Counted from the first letter of the stretch, positions 27,044-36,146 are shown. The stretch is 64,000 nt of DNA from Chelativorans alearensis (GCF_010993735.1 NZ_WQNI01000005.1:374501-438500); one strand, 5' to 3'. Notes: generated from the letters alone by a model not told the origin. Numbers and translations are program-made.

Positions 27044-28209
27044 GCTGCCGCCTCCAATAATGCATCCGCGGCCCCCGCCCGCTTAAGTCCCTCAAGCCGC
27101 GCTACCAGAGCACGGCAATCCTCAAGGCCGCAGACCCAGGTTTCACTAGGTTTTGCCGTTACGCGCGCGCAATGTTCGGCGAAGGACGTAGCGTCCATCG
27201 AGCCAAGCAAGGCCGCGAGCGCATCGGCGGAAGGTTCTGAAAGCAAGAGGCCAACTCCGTGTCGTTTAAGAAACCGGCCGGTTTCCGTGCCCTCTATGGC
27301 GATCGGCACCGCGCCATGGCGGCACCCCTCATAGAGCCGGTTCGGCAACAACCATTTCGAGTTCAGCCCGTCCTCGAAGAAATCGATGGCCCAGGCGAAG
27401 TGCACAGCACCGTAGATCGCAGCGAGATCGTCCGGGTTGCGGTACGGCCCTTCGAAACGCAGATACGGCTCGGCGGCGACCGTCGCTTCGAAGTCGTCGA
27501 ACTCCGAATAGGCTGGGCGGCCGCGCAAGACGACCTCGAACCGCCCCTGCATGCACCGCGTGAAGGCTGACAGAAGTTCGAGAGAGCGCCGGCATCGCAG
27601 CGCGCCGAACCAGCCGATCTTCCACGGCTTGCCCGGCGGCGCATTCGATACCGAAGAAAGCCGTGCGTCGCTGAGCTCCAGAACCTTGTTTTCGAGCAGG
27701 AGAACCGGAGCATCGACCTGCCCGTACGGCCCGAAATACTCGCGCAAAAAGGCCGGCGAACTGGTGATGAGGAGCGCGGCGGCACGACCGAGCCGGCGCT
27801 CGGCCATGCGCATGGCACGGCCGGCCGCATCCTGCCTGAGCAGCAGCCGGTGAATGTCGAGACACTCATAGACGATCGGGATGTCGCCGCCGAATTGCGC
27901 ACACAGCCGTCTGGCGAGAACCAGCATCTCCAGATTGCGTGCGACAATCACATCGGGCTTGCGGGTGTGCTTGAACTTGGTGCCGAGCGCCAGATTTGCG
28001 CGGGCAATCGCGGCCAGCCGTTGGGCGAACCTGCCGTCATGCGTCATACCGAGATCGATCGGCCTACCGCCTCCGACTTCGGCGACGGGCTCGCGGCTGC
28101 GACGGAAGCCGGCGGGCACCACATCGGCACCACCCGCCTGCAACATGGCCACACGCCGCGCGGTCGCAGGGTCCGACAAGTCGTGCACGAGATAAAGGAC
28201 GTGCAACAT
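27040..28209 (-). CDS. exoL: ExoL-like glycosyltransferase
   Basis: A 389-residue GT-B type glycosyltransferase matching ExoL, which in S. meliloti adds the second glucose to the lipid carrier. Visible landmarks are VLYLVHDLSDPATARRVAML at the start, IPIVYECLDIHRLLL in the middle, WKIGWFGALRCRRSLELL at the start of the second Rossmann domain, and LPNRLYEGCRHGAVPIA, the donor-binding loop. Start ATG 28209 is preferred over an upstream GTG. A 124-bp gap with AT-rich patches separates it from exoK and may hold a promoter for exoL onward. Confidence 0.9.
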   Translation of the reverse strand: MLHVLYLVHDLSDPATARRVAMLQAGGADVVPAGFRRSREPVAEVGGGRPIDLGMTHDGRFAQRLAAIARANLALGTKFKHTRKPDVIVARNLEMLVLARRLCAQFGGDIPIVYECLDIHRLLLRQDAAGRAMRMAERRLGRAAALLITSSPAFLREYFGPYGQVDAPVLLLENKVLELSDARLSSVSNAPPGKPWKIGWFGALRCRRSLELLSAFTRCMQGRFEVVLRGRPAYSEFDDFEATVAAEPYLRFEGPYRNPDDLAAIYGAVHFAWAIDFFEDGLNSKWLLPNRLYEGCRHGAVPIAIEGTETGRFLKRHGVGLLLSEPSADALAALLGSMDATSFAEHCARVTAKPSETWVCGLEDCRALVARLEGLKRAGAADALLEAAA

Positions 28210-28333
28210 GGGCAAAATCACCGCGATCCGCCCCCCGCTCAATTGTTATCGAAGATAATAGTGCAGCGCAACATCGTATATCGCACTGCAGCAAACCGTC
28301 CCGCCATTGCGATGGCGGCACCCGCCCGAGACA

Positions 28334-29119
28334 TCAATCCAGCGCACATGCGACCGACTCCGGGAACTGACAGTCATCGCCCACTGCCGTGAAGGCGACA
28401 CGCTCGACATATGCAGACAACGTACCTTCCGGCGGCTCGAACGTACCCAGCCAGGACGCCATATTGTCGCTGGCCCAAAGGCTCAGATAGATCTTGGACG
28501 CGTGGGTGGGGACGAGGGCGGGATCGCTCACATCGTGCACGAGTTCACCGTTGATGAACCAGCGGATGCGGCCCTCCTCCCAGACGAATGCGTAATCGTT
28601 GAAACCCTCGTTTGCGCCGCCAGGAACGGGCACGAGCTTCTCATTTCCGCCCTTGCCCGAAATGTATTGGTTGAGCTGCACCTTCGAGGGATCCTTGCCC
28701 AAGAACTCGAAGTCGATCTCATCCCACGGTTGCTCGTGGGCCGGGCCGATATAGGTGAAGAAGGCGGTGTTCGTGCCAGAGCCGGCCGCCGCCTTGATAC
28801 GGGCTTCATAGGTGCCGTAGCCGAAGCGCTTTTTGGTCTGTATCTCGCCGCAGGCGTAGGCTCGGTCGTCGGTCTCGTGCTTGGTAAAGTCGAGCCTCAG
28901 CGCGCCGTCGGAGACCCTGACCTGGTCCTTCGACCAAGTGCAGTTCTGGTGTTCACCGTTGGCCCAGCCGTCCGACACATACCAGCGGGTGCGATCCATG
29001 CCGTCGAAATCCTCGACGAAAGAGGCCCCACCTTCCTGCGCCTGCAATGGTCCGACGATCCCGAAAGCGCAGAGAAACGCAAGCGGCAGGCGAGCTTGGT
29101 GAATAGGTGACTTGTTCAT
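28334..29119 (-). CDS. exoK: ExoK-like secreted endo-beta-1,3-1,4-glycanase (GH16)
   Basis: A 261-residue GH16 enzyme with a Sec signal peptide (NKSPIHQARL then a hydrophobic stretch, likely cleavage after LQA near residue 27). The GH16 catalytic motif is DEIDFEFLG with nucleophile E134, D136 and acid/base E138. In S. meliloti ExoK cleaves nascent succinoglycan to low molecular weight forms. The cysteines in HQNCTW and AYACGE may form a disulfide. It follows a small coiled-coil gene by 129 bp and precedes exoL, the S. meliloti order. Confidence 0.93.
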   Translation of the reverse strand: MNKSPIHQARLPLAFLCAFGIVGPLQAQEGGASFVEDFDGMDRTRWYVSDGWANGEHQNCTWSKDQVRVSDGALRLDFTKHETDDRAYACGEIQTKKRFGYGTYEARIKAAAGSGTNTAFFTYIGPAHEQPWDEIDFEFLGKDPSKVQLNQYISGKGGNEKLVPVPGGANEGFNDYAFVWEEGRIRWFINGELVHDVSDPALVPTHASKIYLSLWASDNMASWLGTFEPPEGTLSAYVERVAFTAVGDDCQFPESVACALD

Positions 29120-29248
29120 TCTTTCACATTCTCCCGTCGATGCAGCGCACGCGCTCAATTGCGGTGCGCTTGTCTTCGGTCCGGCCGCAGGGTGGCTGAT
29201 ATTTCGATCACAATGAGGCGAGAACTCCCCTATGAGGCCACGTGCCGA

Positions 29249-29662
29249 TCAATCATGTGCAGGCTGAGCAACATTTCCTGATGAGGTGAAACCAGTGCCT
29301 CCCTGTCGTTTTTCCGGATCGGCGCCCGCAAGCGCATCATGAAATGCCTTCGCGTCCATCTCGGCGCTTTCCATGAATGCAATCTGCTTTTCGAGCGCAG
29401 CAACACGCGCGTGGTAGCGCTGCATCACCACCGCCAGATCGTCAGCTTTCGAAGAGAGCTCCTCGCCGCCGCCGTTCTCGAAAGCTTCGAGCGCGAAGGC
29501 GGCCGAGGTTTGCGCCTTTTCGTAGCGGGCCTCGAGCCCGCTGCGCTCGGCATCGATTTCCGTACGCAACTGGCGAAGGAATTGAACCAACCTGTCCATA
29601 CGGCCAAGGTCGGTGTCGCGGTCGCGCTGCGGATTTCGGGTCCGGAAGCTGAGTAACGCCAT
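29249..29662 (-). CDS. Hypothetical coiled-coil protein in the exo cluster
   Basis: A 137-residue soluble protein I do not recognise. Residues about 15-110 are rich in E, R, A, L and Q with heptad spacing (for example RMDRLVQFLRQLRTEIDAER and RVAALEKQIAFMESAEMDA), so a coiled coil is likely. The tail is Gly/Thr/Ser rich. There is no signal peptide or membrane segment. The ATG at 29662 has AAGGAAA six bases upstream. It sits 31 bp after the sulfotransferase gene and before exoK, where S. meliloti has exoH and exoI, so a role in polysaccharide modification or assembly is possible. Confidence 0.7.
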   Translation of the reverse strand: MALLSFRTRNPQRDRDTDLGRMDRLVQFLRQLRTEIDAERSGLEARYEKAQTSAAFALEAFENGGGEELSSKADDLAVVMQRYHARVAALEKQIAFMESAEMDAKAFHDALAGADPEKRQGGTGFTSSGNVAQPAHD

Positions 29663-29693
29663 GGAGTTTCCTTCAAGGTGGGGCAGTGGGCCG

Positions 29694-30524
29694 TCAGCTT
29701 CTGTCAGCATCTTCCCCGACTACGGCGCGGATCTCGGCAATCTGCTCCTCGGAGAGATCCTTCTTCCAGCGGTCGAGCGATTCGGACTTGACCTCGGGCT
29801 GCGGGATCGGCTCGTCCAGCTTGAGAAACTCCTGCAGCCGCACGAGTTCCCGCGTCGTTTCGGTCTGGAGTTCGTGGTAGCGCATCCGGATCATCCGATC
29901 GCCAAGCACGCCCTCCAACTCATCGAGCCGGTGCAGGTGTGCACGCCATCTCACGGCGCAACGGCCGGCAAGCGACATCCGCGCATAGTCCTCGCGATTT
30001 TCCTCAGTGACGCCGAGAAAGCGGTTCGGCACCGGATATGCGTCCCACTTTTCCGCCCAGTAGCGGACGCCCTCGTGACGCAGGCTGCTTGCCACCGTTC
30101 CGAACACGTCGCGCAGTACACCGATGAAGAGGCCGGCAGGAAAGGCTTCGGCCAGCTTCTCGGCCAGCCAGATGTTCGGATGACTTTTGTCGAGCAGCCG
30201 CTTCGGCCTCGCACTCGCCGCTTCGAGCCTATAACGCCGCAGCAGGGAAGGCAGAAGCCTGTCCTCCGCTGTCGGGTCGATGGCCATTTCGGTGACCCAC
30301 TCGAAGATGGGCGGCTTTTCGATGAGGGTATGCAGTGCAGTATGCGGTTCGAGAATCCAGGCGACCCAGTGAGTGCCCGAACGCCCGGTACCAAGCACGA
30401 AGACAGGATCAGGCTGGTAGTCGGCATCGAATGCGAGGCGGGCTCGCTGACCTGCCAGACGAAGGAAATCCGCAACCCGGTCGGGACGACCGCTAGAGAT
30501 GTTTTGCGGCAATTGAATCGTCAT
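29694..30524 (-). CDS. Sulfotransferase (PAPS-dependent)
   Basis: A 276-residue sulfotransferase-family protein. The 5'-phosphosulfate loop is DPVFVLGTGRSGTHW (about 39-53), the 3'-phosphate region is probably FIGVLRDVFGTVASSLRH, and RMRYHELQTETTRELVRLQE is the typical late helix. It should transfer sulfate from PAPS to a hydroxyl. Location between a glycosyltransferase and the exo genes suggests that the exopolysaccharide, or its lipid-linked repeat, is sulfated. No PAPS synthesis genes (cysDNC) lie in the window. It shares a transcript with the GT2 upstream (76-bp gap). Confidence 0.9.
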   Translation of the reverse strand: MTIQLPQNISSGRPDRVADFLRLAGQRARLAFDADYQPDPVFVLGTGRSGTHWVAWILEPHTALHTLIEKPPIFEWVTEMAIDPTAEDRLLPSLLRRYRLEAASARPKRLLDKSHPNIWLAEKLAEAFPAGLFIGVLRDVFGTVASSLRHEGVRYWAEKWDAYPVPNRFLGVTEENREDYARMSLAGRCAVRWRAHLHRLDELEGVLGDRMIRMRYHELQTETTRELVRLQEFLKLDEPIPQPEVKSESLDRWKKDLSEEQIAEIRAVVGEDADRS

Positions 30525-30600
30525 GCGATGTACTCCGTTTCATATTGCCCTCCCACCGCGCAGAACGCCACGCGGCCCCATGGCTCCATGTCGATCTCGC

Positions 30601-31599
30601 TCAATCCGGCATCGCCAAACGTCCTCGAAGCAGGTAGCGCGGCATGTTGGCCGAAACCGCCGATTGCCGTCGCCGGTCCCCGCGCCGGCGCATAAATGCT
30701 TCCGCTTTGTCAGCAAGGATTCCGCTGGCAATTCTCGGAAGAGTCATCGGCTGTGCGCATGCATCCAGCGTCGCGGCGGTCAGCCCCGATGCAGCTTTGA
30801 CGTCGAGAAACCGCCGCAGCTCGTAACGCGCACGAACGTGATGCGCATGGCGTTTGAAATGCTTGCTCGCTCCCTGCGGCAGGGAACGCGATTGGATAAG
30901 CGCCTGGTCTGCCTCCCACAGTCGCTTCAGATCGTCCGTGGAGTGCTGCCCGCTCAGTGAATCCGGCCGGACGACGGCGCCGTAGCCGCAGGCGCGTACG
31001 ACTTTGTAGCGAGCGCCTCTCACCAGCGCGCGTGCATAGAGGTCGTAATCTTCGCCGAGCCGCAACTGCTCGTTATAGCGCAGCCCATGGCGATCGAGGA
31101 AAGCACGGCGCATGACCGGTTTCAGGAAGCCGATCTCGCCACGGCGAACACCGTGCCTGGCAATGTTGCCTTCTATGAAGGCGCGCAAATCGAGGAAGTA
31201 CGGCTCCGGCGCGAAGTGTGGGACGTCCGGCTCACAGTCATCGGCGTCGATGAACATTACATTGTCCGCGACGAAGTCCCAGTCGTCACCGTCGAGAAGC
31301 GCTTCGAAGCGGCCCCTCAGGAAGAAATCATCCGCGTCCAGTATGGCAATCAAAGGCGCCGTGGAGTGGGCTATCGCGTGATTGCGCGCGAAGGCCGGAC
31401 CCTGGTTCTGAGAAAGCCGCAACACATGCAGGCGGCCGCTTCCGTCATCGGACTGCCACGCCGCCGCGGCGGTGTCGTCGGTCGACGCATCATCGACAAC
31501 GATCACCTCCCCCACCTTCGTCTCGCGCAACGCTGACGTGATGGCACGGGCAATTGTATTGCTGGCGTTCCTGGCCGCGATGACCACACACACCATCAT
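30601..31599 (-). CDS. Family 2 glycosyltransferase, ExoO paralogue
   Basis: A 332-residue GT2 enzyme. CVVIAARNASNTIARAI, VVDDASTDDTAAAA and AILDADDFFLRGRFEALL mark the GT-A fold and metal site; RLGEDYDLYARALVRGARY aligns with the same part of the ExoO-like protein at 24095-25072, and the preceding KPVMRRAFLDRHGLRYNEQ is also shared. It could fill the place of ExoU or ExoW in side-chain synthesis. The start is unclear: tandem ATGs at 31599 and 31596 with GGAG very close; a GTG about 24 bp further upstream is possible. The C-terminus is basic. Confidence 0.85.
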   Translation of the reverse strand: MMVCVVIAARNASNTIARAITSALRETKVGEVIVVDDASTDDTAAAAWQSDDGSGRLHVLRLSQNQGPAFARNHAIAHSTAPLIAILDADDFFLRGRFEALLDGDDWDFVADNVMFIDADDCEPDVPHFAPEPYFLDLRAFIEGNIARHGVRRGEIGFLKPVMRRAFLDRHGLRYNEQLRLGEDYDLYARALVRGARYKVVRACGYGAVVRPDSLSGQHSTDDLKRLWEADQALIQSRSLPQGASKHFKRHAHHVRARYELRRFLDVKAASGLTAATLDACAQPMTLPRIASGILADKAEAFMRRRGDRRRQSAVSANMPRYLLRGRLAMPD

Positions 31600-31810
31600 C
31601 TCCGGAGCCGATGAACCCACGTCAACCTCGTATAACGAACGTTGGACAGCGGCTGCGCCGCATAAGGCGCCACCACGACTAATGGATCGGTTCCTCCCAG
31701 AAAGTGGAGCTAGGGTGTACGCACAAAAGGGGGATTGCAATACGGCAGAGGTATGCCGCAGCTGCAGAATTGATTGGAGCGATACTAGCCGGGTAAAGGT
31801 CTTTGACTAT

Positions 31811-32107
31811 CTATAGTTGCGACGACCTTGTCGCGCCGGAAACCTGATCCGCGCTTCCAGCTGGCTTTCCGCTCTTGATCGAAGCCGCCGTTTTCTCGCC
31901 TTCTGGAGCTTTTTCGCCGCTTTCCCCGCCACGAGACGGCCACAAGAGCATTATCAGAATAGTTGCAAAATAGCCGACCTGGATAATCACGGCGCAAGCC
32001 AGCGTGGAGACGAACGTCGTCCATGCGGATTGCGTCACGATATATGTCGTGATTGCAAAAGCGGTAAGGGCAATAAGCATGCCACGAAGGAAAAGCGGGA
32101 AAGACAT
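31811..32107 (-). CDS. exoX: ExoX-like exopolysaccharide synthesis repressor (small membrane protein)
   Basis: A 98-residue protein with two membrane segments (about 8-25 and 30-52, including LIALTAFAITTYIVT and CAVIIQVGYFATILIML) and a hydrophilic, Lys/Ser-rich tail. Its size (ExoX is about 98 residues) and its position next to exoY match S. meliloti exoX. ExoX inhibits polysaccharide production post-translationally, probably at ExoY, the exoX:exoY ratio being decisive. Here it is divergent from exoY across a long AT-rich region, so the two can be regulated separately. Assignment rests on architecture and position more than on strong sequence identity. Confidence 0.75.
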   Translation of the reverse strand: MSFPLFLRGMLIALTAFAITTYIVTQSAWTTFVSTLACAVIIQVGYFATILIMLLWPSRGGESGEKAPEGEKTAASIKSGKPAGSADQVSGATRSSQL

Positions 32108-32719
32108 GTCTAAGCCCGGCTGAGCCTTGCGCGTTTGTGCCCGAGGCAGATCATCTCGCCTTCCTCCCGCAGCAACGCTCGTGTCTTCTTCCCGCCGCCA
32201 ACACCGCGATGAGTTCCACATCGTCGACGCAGGCTCGAATACAAAGCGTCCATCACTTTATATATTGAACCAAGAGGCGTGAAGCAATACGAGGCCCCAC
32301 TTCGCACAGGATTCGTAACCCCTTTTTCAGATGGAGTCCGTGCTGCACCGCGCTCGTCGACGAAGATGGCGCTCCGCTCAATTAAACAACTTGACCTAAT
32401 CTGAACTACCTGCCGATGGATGGCAGCGAAAATTCGCGCTTCTCTTATTCGCTACAGTAAAATACATTAATTTAATATAACATTAGTGGGTTAATTGAAG
32501 GTAATCATTTAAAAAATACATCAAGGACATCAGTATCGGCCCTGACTGTCTAAGAACGCAAGATATGTATCGATGCGTTAGATAATATGATTCCGATTTT
32601 ATCATCCTGCCAAACTTTCATCGTGTGCTTTACATACACAGCAGGCTATCGTGTTGCATTGCAGCATTCGCCTCGTACTGACCGCCACTAAAACCGACTG
32701 CCACTGACTGGGGACGCAC
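32108..32719. promoter_or_regulatory. AT-rich divergent control region between exoX and exoY
   Basis: No gene is visible in these 612 bases. The part from about 32380 to 32660 is markedly AT-rich compared with its surroundings and includes two TTAATT copies near 32470-32496 and A/T runs (for example TTTAAAAAATACATC). Such regions are typical targets of MucR/Ros-type zinc-finger repressors that control exo genes in rhizobia. I could not fix a confident -35/-10 pair. Confidence 0.5.
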
Positions 32720-33400
32720 ATGAAGCATGCGACAGGGTCAGCCGATCTATCCGTTGGAATCCGATACGGCGCCGAAGCAAAGCCCGTTCTGGGAGGCGTA
32801 TTCAAACGCGGCTTCGACGTCGTCGCCGCCTTGATGGCAATCCTCTTCCTAAGTCCGCTACTCATTATGCTCGCCTTGCTGGTCAAGCTCTCCGATGGCG
32901 GGCGCGTGCTCTACGCCCACCCGCGCATCGGCCGGAATGGCAATACCTTCAGATGCATGAAGTTCCGCACGATGGTCGAGAACGGCTCCGAGGTGCTCGC
33001 CGCCCATCTGAGCCGGAATCCGGCTGCCCGTGCCGAATGGAATGCGACACGCAAGCTGCAGGACGACCCGCGCATCACCCGTGTTGGTGCAGTGTTGCGC
33101 AAATTGAGCCTCGATGAGCTTCCGCAACTGATCAATATCCTGCGCGGCGAGATGAGCTTCGTCGGCCCTCGCCCGGTAGTGCAGGACGAGCTCGACATGT
33201 ACGGTCCTGCAGCAGTCTACTATCTGCAGGCCCGCCCCGGGCTGACGGGGCTCTGGCAGGTCAGCGGGCGCAACGACGTCTCTTATGGCCAGCGTGTGGA
33301 TTTCGACCAGTACTATGTTGAAAACTGGTCGTTCGCCTTCGATCTGGTGATTATCATAAAGACACTGCCTGCGGTTATTTCCTCACGCGGGAGTTATTGA
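32720..33400 (+). CDS. exoY: Undecaprenyl-phosphate sugar-phosphotransferase (initiating enzyme)
   Basis: A 226-residue bacterial sugar transferase that starts synthesis by moving galactose-1-phosphate (in the ExoY group) onto undecaprenyl phosphate at the inner membrane. KRGFDVVAALMAILFLSPLL is the membrane hairpin; RIGRNGNTFRCMKFRTMVEN, LSLDELPQLINILRGEMSFV and GPRPVV are the catalytic signatures; RPGLTGLWQVSGRN and VDFDQYYVENWSF follow. It begins a plus-strand exoY-exoF-exoQ operon, as in S. meliloti. Confidence 0.96.
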   Translation: MKHATGSADLSVGIRYGAEAKPVLGGVFKRGFDVVAALMAILFLSPLLIMLALLVKLSDGGRVLYAHPRIGRNGNTFRCMKFRTMVENGSEVLAAHLSRNPAARAEWNATRKLQDDPRITRVGAVLRKLSLDELPQLINILRGEMSFVGPRPVVQDELDMYGPAAVYYLQARPGLTGLWQVSGRNDVSYGQRVDFDQYYVENWSFAFDLVIIIKTLPAVISSRGSY

Positions 33401-33404
33401 CGCC

Positions 33405-34694
33405 ATGCCACATCGTGCAGGTCCACATACAGGAGGGGCTACATCGAAGAGGTCCATTCCACCCCTTCGCTCCCGGTTCGTTTCCGTTCTGGCCCTAGTT
33501 TTGACACTTCTGCTTCCTGCGGTCGCCGGAGCCGAGGAATATCTGCTCGGCCCCATGGACAAGCTGCATATCCGGGTCGCGGAATGGCAAAGTGCCGATG
33601 CTTCGGCACGCGATTGGTCGTCGGTCAGCGGCGACTATACCGTCGGTCCGTCCGGATCCGTATCGATACCCTTCATCGGAGAGCTCCCGGCAGCCGGCAA
33701 GACGACCGCTGATCTCGCCGCAACGATCGGCGACGAACTGCAACAGACGCTCGGTTTGCTCAGCCGGCCCGACGCCTCGGTCGAGGTGGCGGAGTTCCGC
33801 CCTGTCTTCATTTCCGGCGACGTGCAGGCTCCCGGCAAATACGCCTATGACCCCGGCCTGACCGTGCTGAAAGCCGTCAGCTTGGCAGGCGGCCTGCGCC
33901 GCGCGCCGAATGAGGGCATGCGGGTCGAGCGCGACTACCTCAACGCGCATGGGAACCACGAGATTTTGGCCGCCGAGCGCAACAGGTTGATCGCGCGCCA
34001 TGCCCGACTGATGGCCGAAGCCGAGGGCAAGGCAACAATCGATGCTCCCGAAGAACTCGCAGGAAGCGCCGAAGGCAAGGGTCTGATCGCCGAGGAGACG
34101 GCGTTCATGAAGGCGCGCGAGGAGCACATGGAGCGTTCGCTCTCCGCGCTCGACGATCTGAAGAAGCTGCTCGCCGGGGAAATCGAATCTCTGGAGAAGA
34201 AGATCGCATCGCAAAACCGCCAAATCCAGCTCTCGCGAGAGGAGCTCGAGGGGATCGGCGGCCTTGCCGAGCGAGGCCTTGTCGTCAATCAACGTGTTCT
34301 CGGCGTCGAACGCGCGATTGCAGACCTTGAAGGCAAGGTCCTTGACATGGAAACCGCCATGTTGCGGGCAAGGCAGGACATCAACCGCGCGGAGCGCGAT
34401 GCGGCCACGCTCCGCAACGATCGCGAGACGGAGATTGCCCAGCAACTTCAGGACACGGAGGCCGCGATCGAGGCGCTGGACCTGAAGATTGCGATGTATC
34501 GCGGGCTGATGGCCGAAGCCGCTTCGATGGCTCCTGAGGTGGCCCTGAACGCAGACAAGGCCGCGGCCGAGGTGAGCTACCGGATCGTGCGCACGGTTGA
34601 CGAGGAAACGCAGGAAGTCGCCGCCGACGAGAACACGGCGATCCGCCCCGGCGATGTGATCAAGGTGGACGTCGTCCCGCCGTCGGTTCAGTAG
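33405..34694 (+). CDS. exoF: ExoF-like polysaccharide export protein
   Basis: A 429-residue exported protein of the OPX/Wza-related group needed for secretion and also early steps of exopolysaccharide synthesis. Signal peptide: basic leader, hydrophobic VSVLALVLTLLLPA, likely cleavage at AGA/EE (43). The Poly_export domain (YLLGPMDKLHIRVAEW, GDYTVGPSGSVSIPFIGEL) is followed by an SLBB-like section (VFISGDVQAPGKYAY) and a long coiled coil (about 210-370). The end PGDVIKVDV repeats a second SLBB-type motif. It starts four bases after exoY. Confidence 0.94.
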   Translation: MPHRAGPHTGGATSKRSIPPLRSRFVSVLALVLTLLLPAVAGAEEYLLGPMDKLHIRVAEWQSADASARDWSSVSGDYTVGPSGSVSIPFIGELPAAGKTTADLAATIGDELQQTLGLLSRPDASVEVAEFRPVFISGDVQAPGKYAYDPGLTVLKAVSLAGGLRRAPNEGMRVERDYLNAHGNHEILAAERNRLIARHARLMAEAEGKATIDAPEELAGSAEGKGLIAEETAFMKAREEHMERSLSALDDLKKLLAGEIESLEKKIASQNRQIQLSREELEGIGGLAERGLVVNQRVLGVERAIADLEGKVLDMETAMLRARQDINRAERDAATLRNDRETEIAQQLQDTEAAIEALDLKIAMYRGLMAEAASMAPEVALNADKAAAEVSYRIVRTVDEETQEVAADENTAIRPGDVIKVDVVPPSVQ

Positions 34695-34726
34695 CAGCAG
34701 CCGCGGCTCGCCACGAAAACCGCGAA

Positions 34727-35962
34727 ATGAAGATTCCAGTTGCCATCTTTGTCAGCCCCAACCGAAATTTCGGATATGGCGTCGTCGCAATTGCCGTTTC
34801 GCTCTTCGTCTTTGCTTATTCGACGCGCTTCGGCCAGGTGCCGATCCTTATCTACTACGCCCTGTGGCTGCCCCTGCCCTTCATCGACCCGCAGCGCTAT
34901 CTCAGGGGTAACGCGCATCTTCCGTGGATAGTCGCCTTCGGCGTCTTCGCTCTCCTTTCCACCTTCTGGTCGGCAGCGCCAAGCGCGACTGCCCGGGCAG
35001 GAGTGCAGTACCTAACCCACATCGCCTGCGCACTGATCGCGGCGCGCAGCGTGAGCCCGCGCACGCTGACCTTCGGCGGACTGGCCGGCGTGGCGCTGGT
35101 GCTGGCCTATTCGCTCGCCGTGGGTGGCTATCACTACGACCCGATCGATGGCTCCTATACTTTCGTCGGTGCATTCTCATCGAAGAACCAGCTCGGCTTC
35201 TTCGCCTCGCTCGGCATCTATCTGGCCTTCGCGGCTCTCGTCCTGCTGCGCGAGCGCGGCCTACTCGTGGCCCCAACGCTCTTCGTTGGCGCCTTGTCCG
35301 GCTACTGCCTCCTCTTCTCGCAATCCGCCACTTCCGTCATCACCGTGGCGATTGCGCTTGCCGCCAGCCTCGCCATGAACACGCTGCAGCTATTCGCGCC
35401 CATACCGCGCAAGCTGCTCTTTGCTGCCGGCGCCGTCCTTGCACTTCTCGGCTTGTTTGCCGCTCTGCAACTGGGCGCGTTCGACGCGGTTCTTGGCGCA
35501 TTCGGCAAGGACGCAACCCTGACCGGCCGCACCTATCTCTGGTCGGAAGGCATGGCGGCTGCGCGCGAACACCCGGTACTGGGGATGGGCTACCAGGCCT
35601 ATTGGGTGCACGGCTTTCCGGACGCCGAACGGCTCTGGGAGGAATTCTACATCACGGCGCGGACGGGCTTCCACTTCCACAACACCTATATCGAGGCACT
35701 CGTCGAACTGGGAGCGATCGGCCTTGTCCTGCTCGTTATCCTACTGATCGGCGTAACCGCCGGCCATACGAGCATATTGCTCGGCAACCGGCGCGATCCC
35801 GCCGCGCGGCTGATGTTCGGCCTCAGTGTGATGCTGCTTCTGCGCTCGCTCGCGGAGGTTGACATGATGACGCCTTATGTCGTCGGCTCTTTTCTGCTCT
35901 ACTATGCGGCAGGCACCGCCTTCGACCTCTCCCGACGCGTCGTGCGCCCCGTTCCTGGCTGA
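34727..35962 (+). CDS. exoQ: ExoQ-like exopolysaccharide polymerase (O-antigen ligase family)
   Basis: A 411-residue polytopic inner-membrane protein with about ten segments of the Wzy/O-antigen ligase family. Family landmarks are FVGAFSSKNQLGFF, FSQSATSVITVAIAL, TLTGRTYLWSEGM and the periplasmic HFHNTYIEALVELG. ExoQ is required for high-molecular-weight succinoglycan. It is 32 bp after exoF. No wzx-type flippase (ExoT equivalent) is found in the window, so that function must be encoded elsewhere. The 184 bp after it, convergent with the next gene, show no clear terminator. Confidence 0.93.
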   Translation: MKIPVAIFVSPNRNFGYGVVAIAVSLFVFAYSTRFGQVPILIYYALWLPLPFIDPQRYLRGNAHLPWIVAFGVFALLSTFWSAAPSATARAGVQYLTHIACALIAARSVSPRTLTFGGLAGVALVLAYSLAVGGYHYDPIDGSYTFVGAFSSKNQLGFFASLGIYLAFAALVLLRERGLLVAPTLFVGALSGYCLLFSQSATSVITVAIALAASLAMNTLQLFAPIPRKLLFAAGAVLALLGLFAALQLGAFDAVLGAFGKDATLTGRTYLWSEGMAAAREHPVLGMGYQAYWVHGFPDAERLWEEFYITARTGFHFHNTYIEALVELGAIGLVLLVILLIGVTAGHTSILLGNRRDPAARLMFGLSVMLLLRSLAEVDMMTPYVVGSFLLYYAAGTAFDLSRRVVRPVPG

Positions 35963-36146
35963 ACAACCGGCATCCTCTTCGCCAATCTTCTGCACCCTTC
36001 CCCGCAAACGAGCGTCGAGGGCACCATGGGTGATGTCAGGAACAGAGAACATTGGGCGTTCGGAACGGTAGCCCTCATTCCGTTGCGAGCGTTATGTTGC
36101 AGCCTCGATGATCATCATAGGGGCCATTGAAACTCAACAGACCCTA

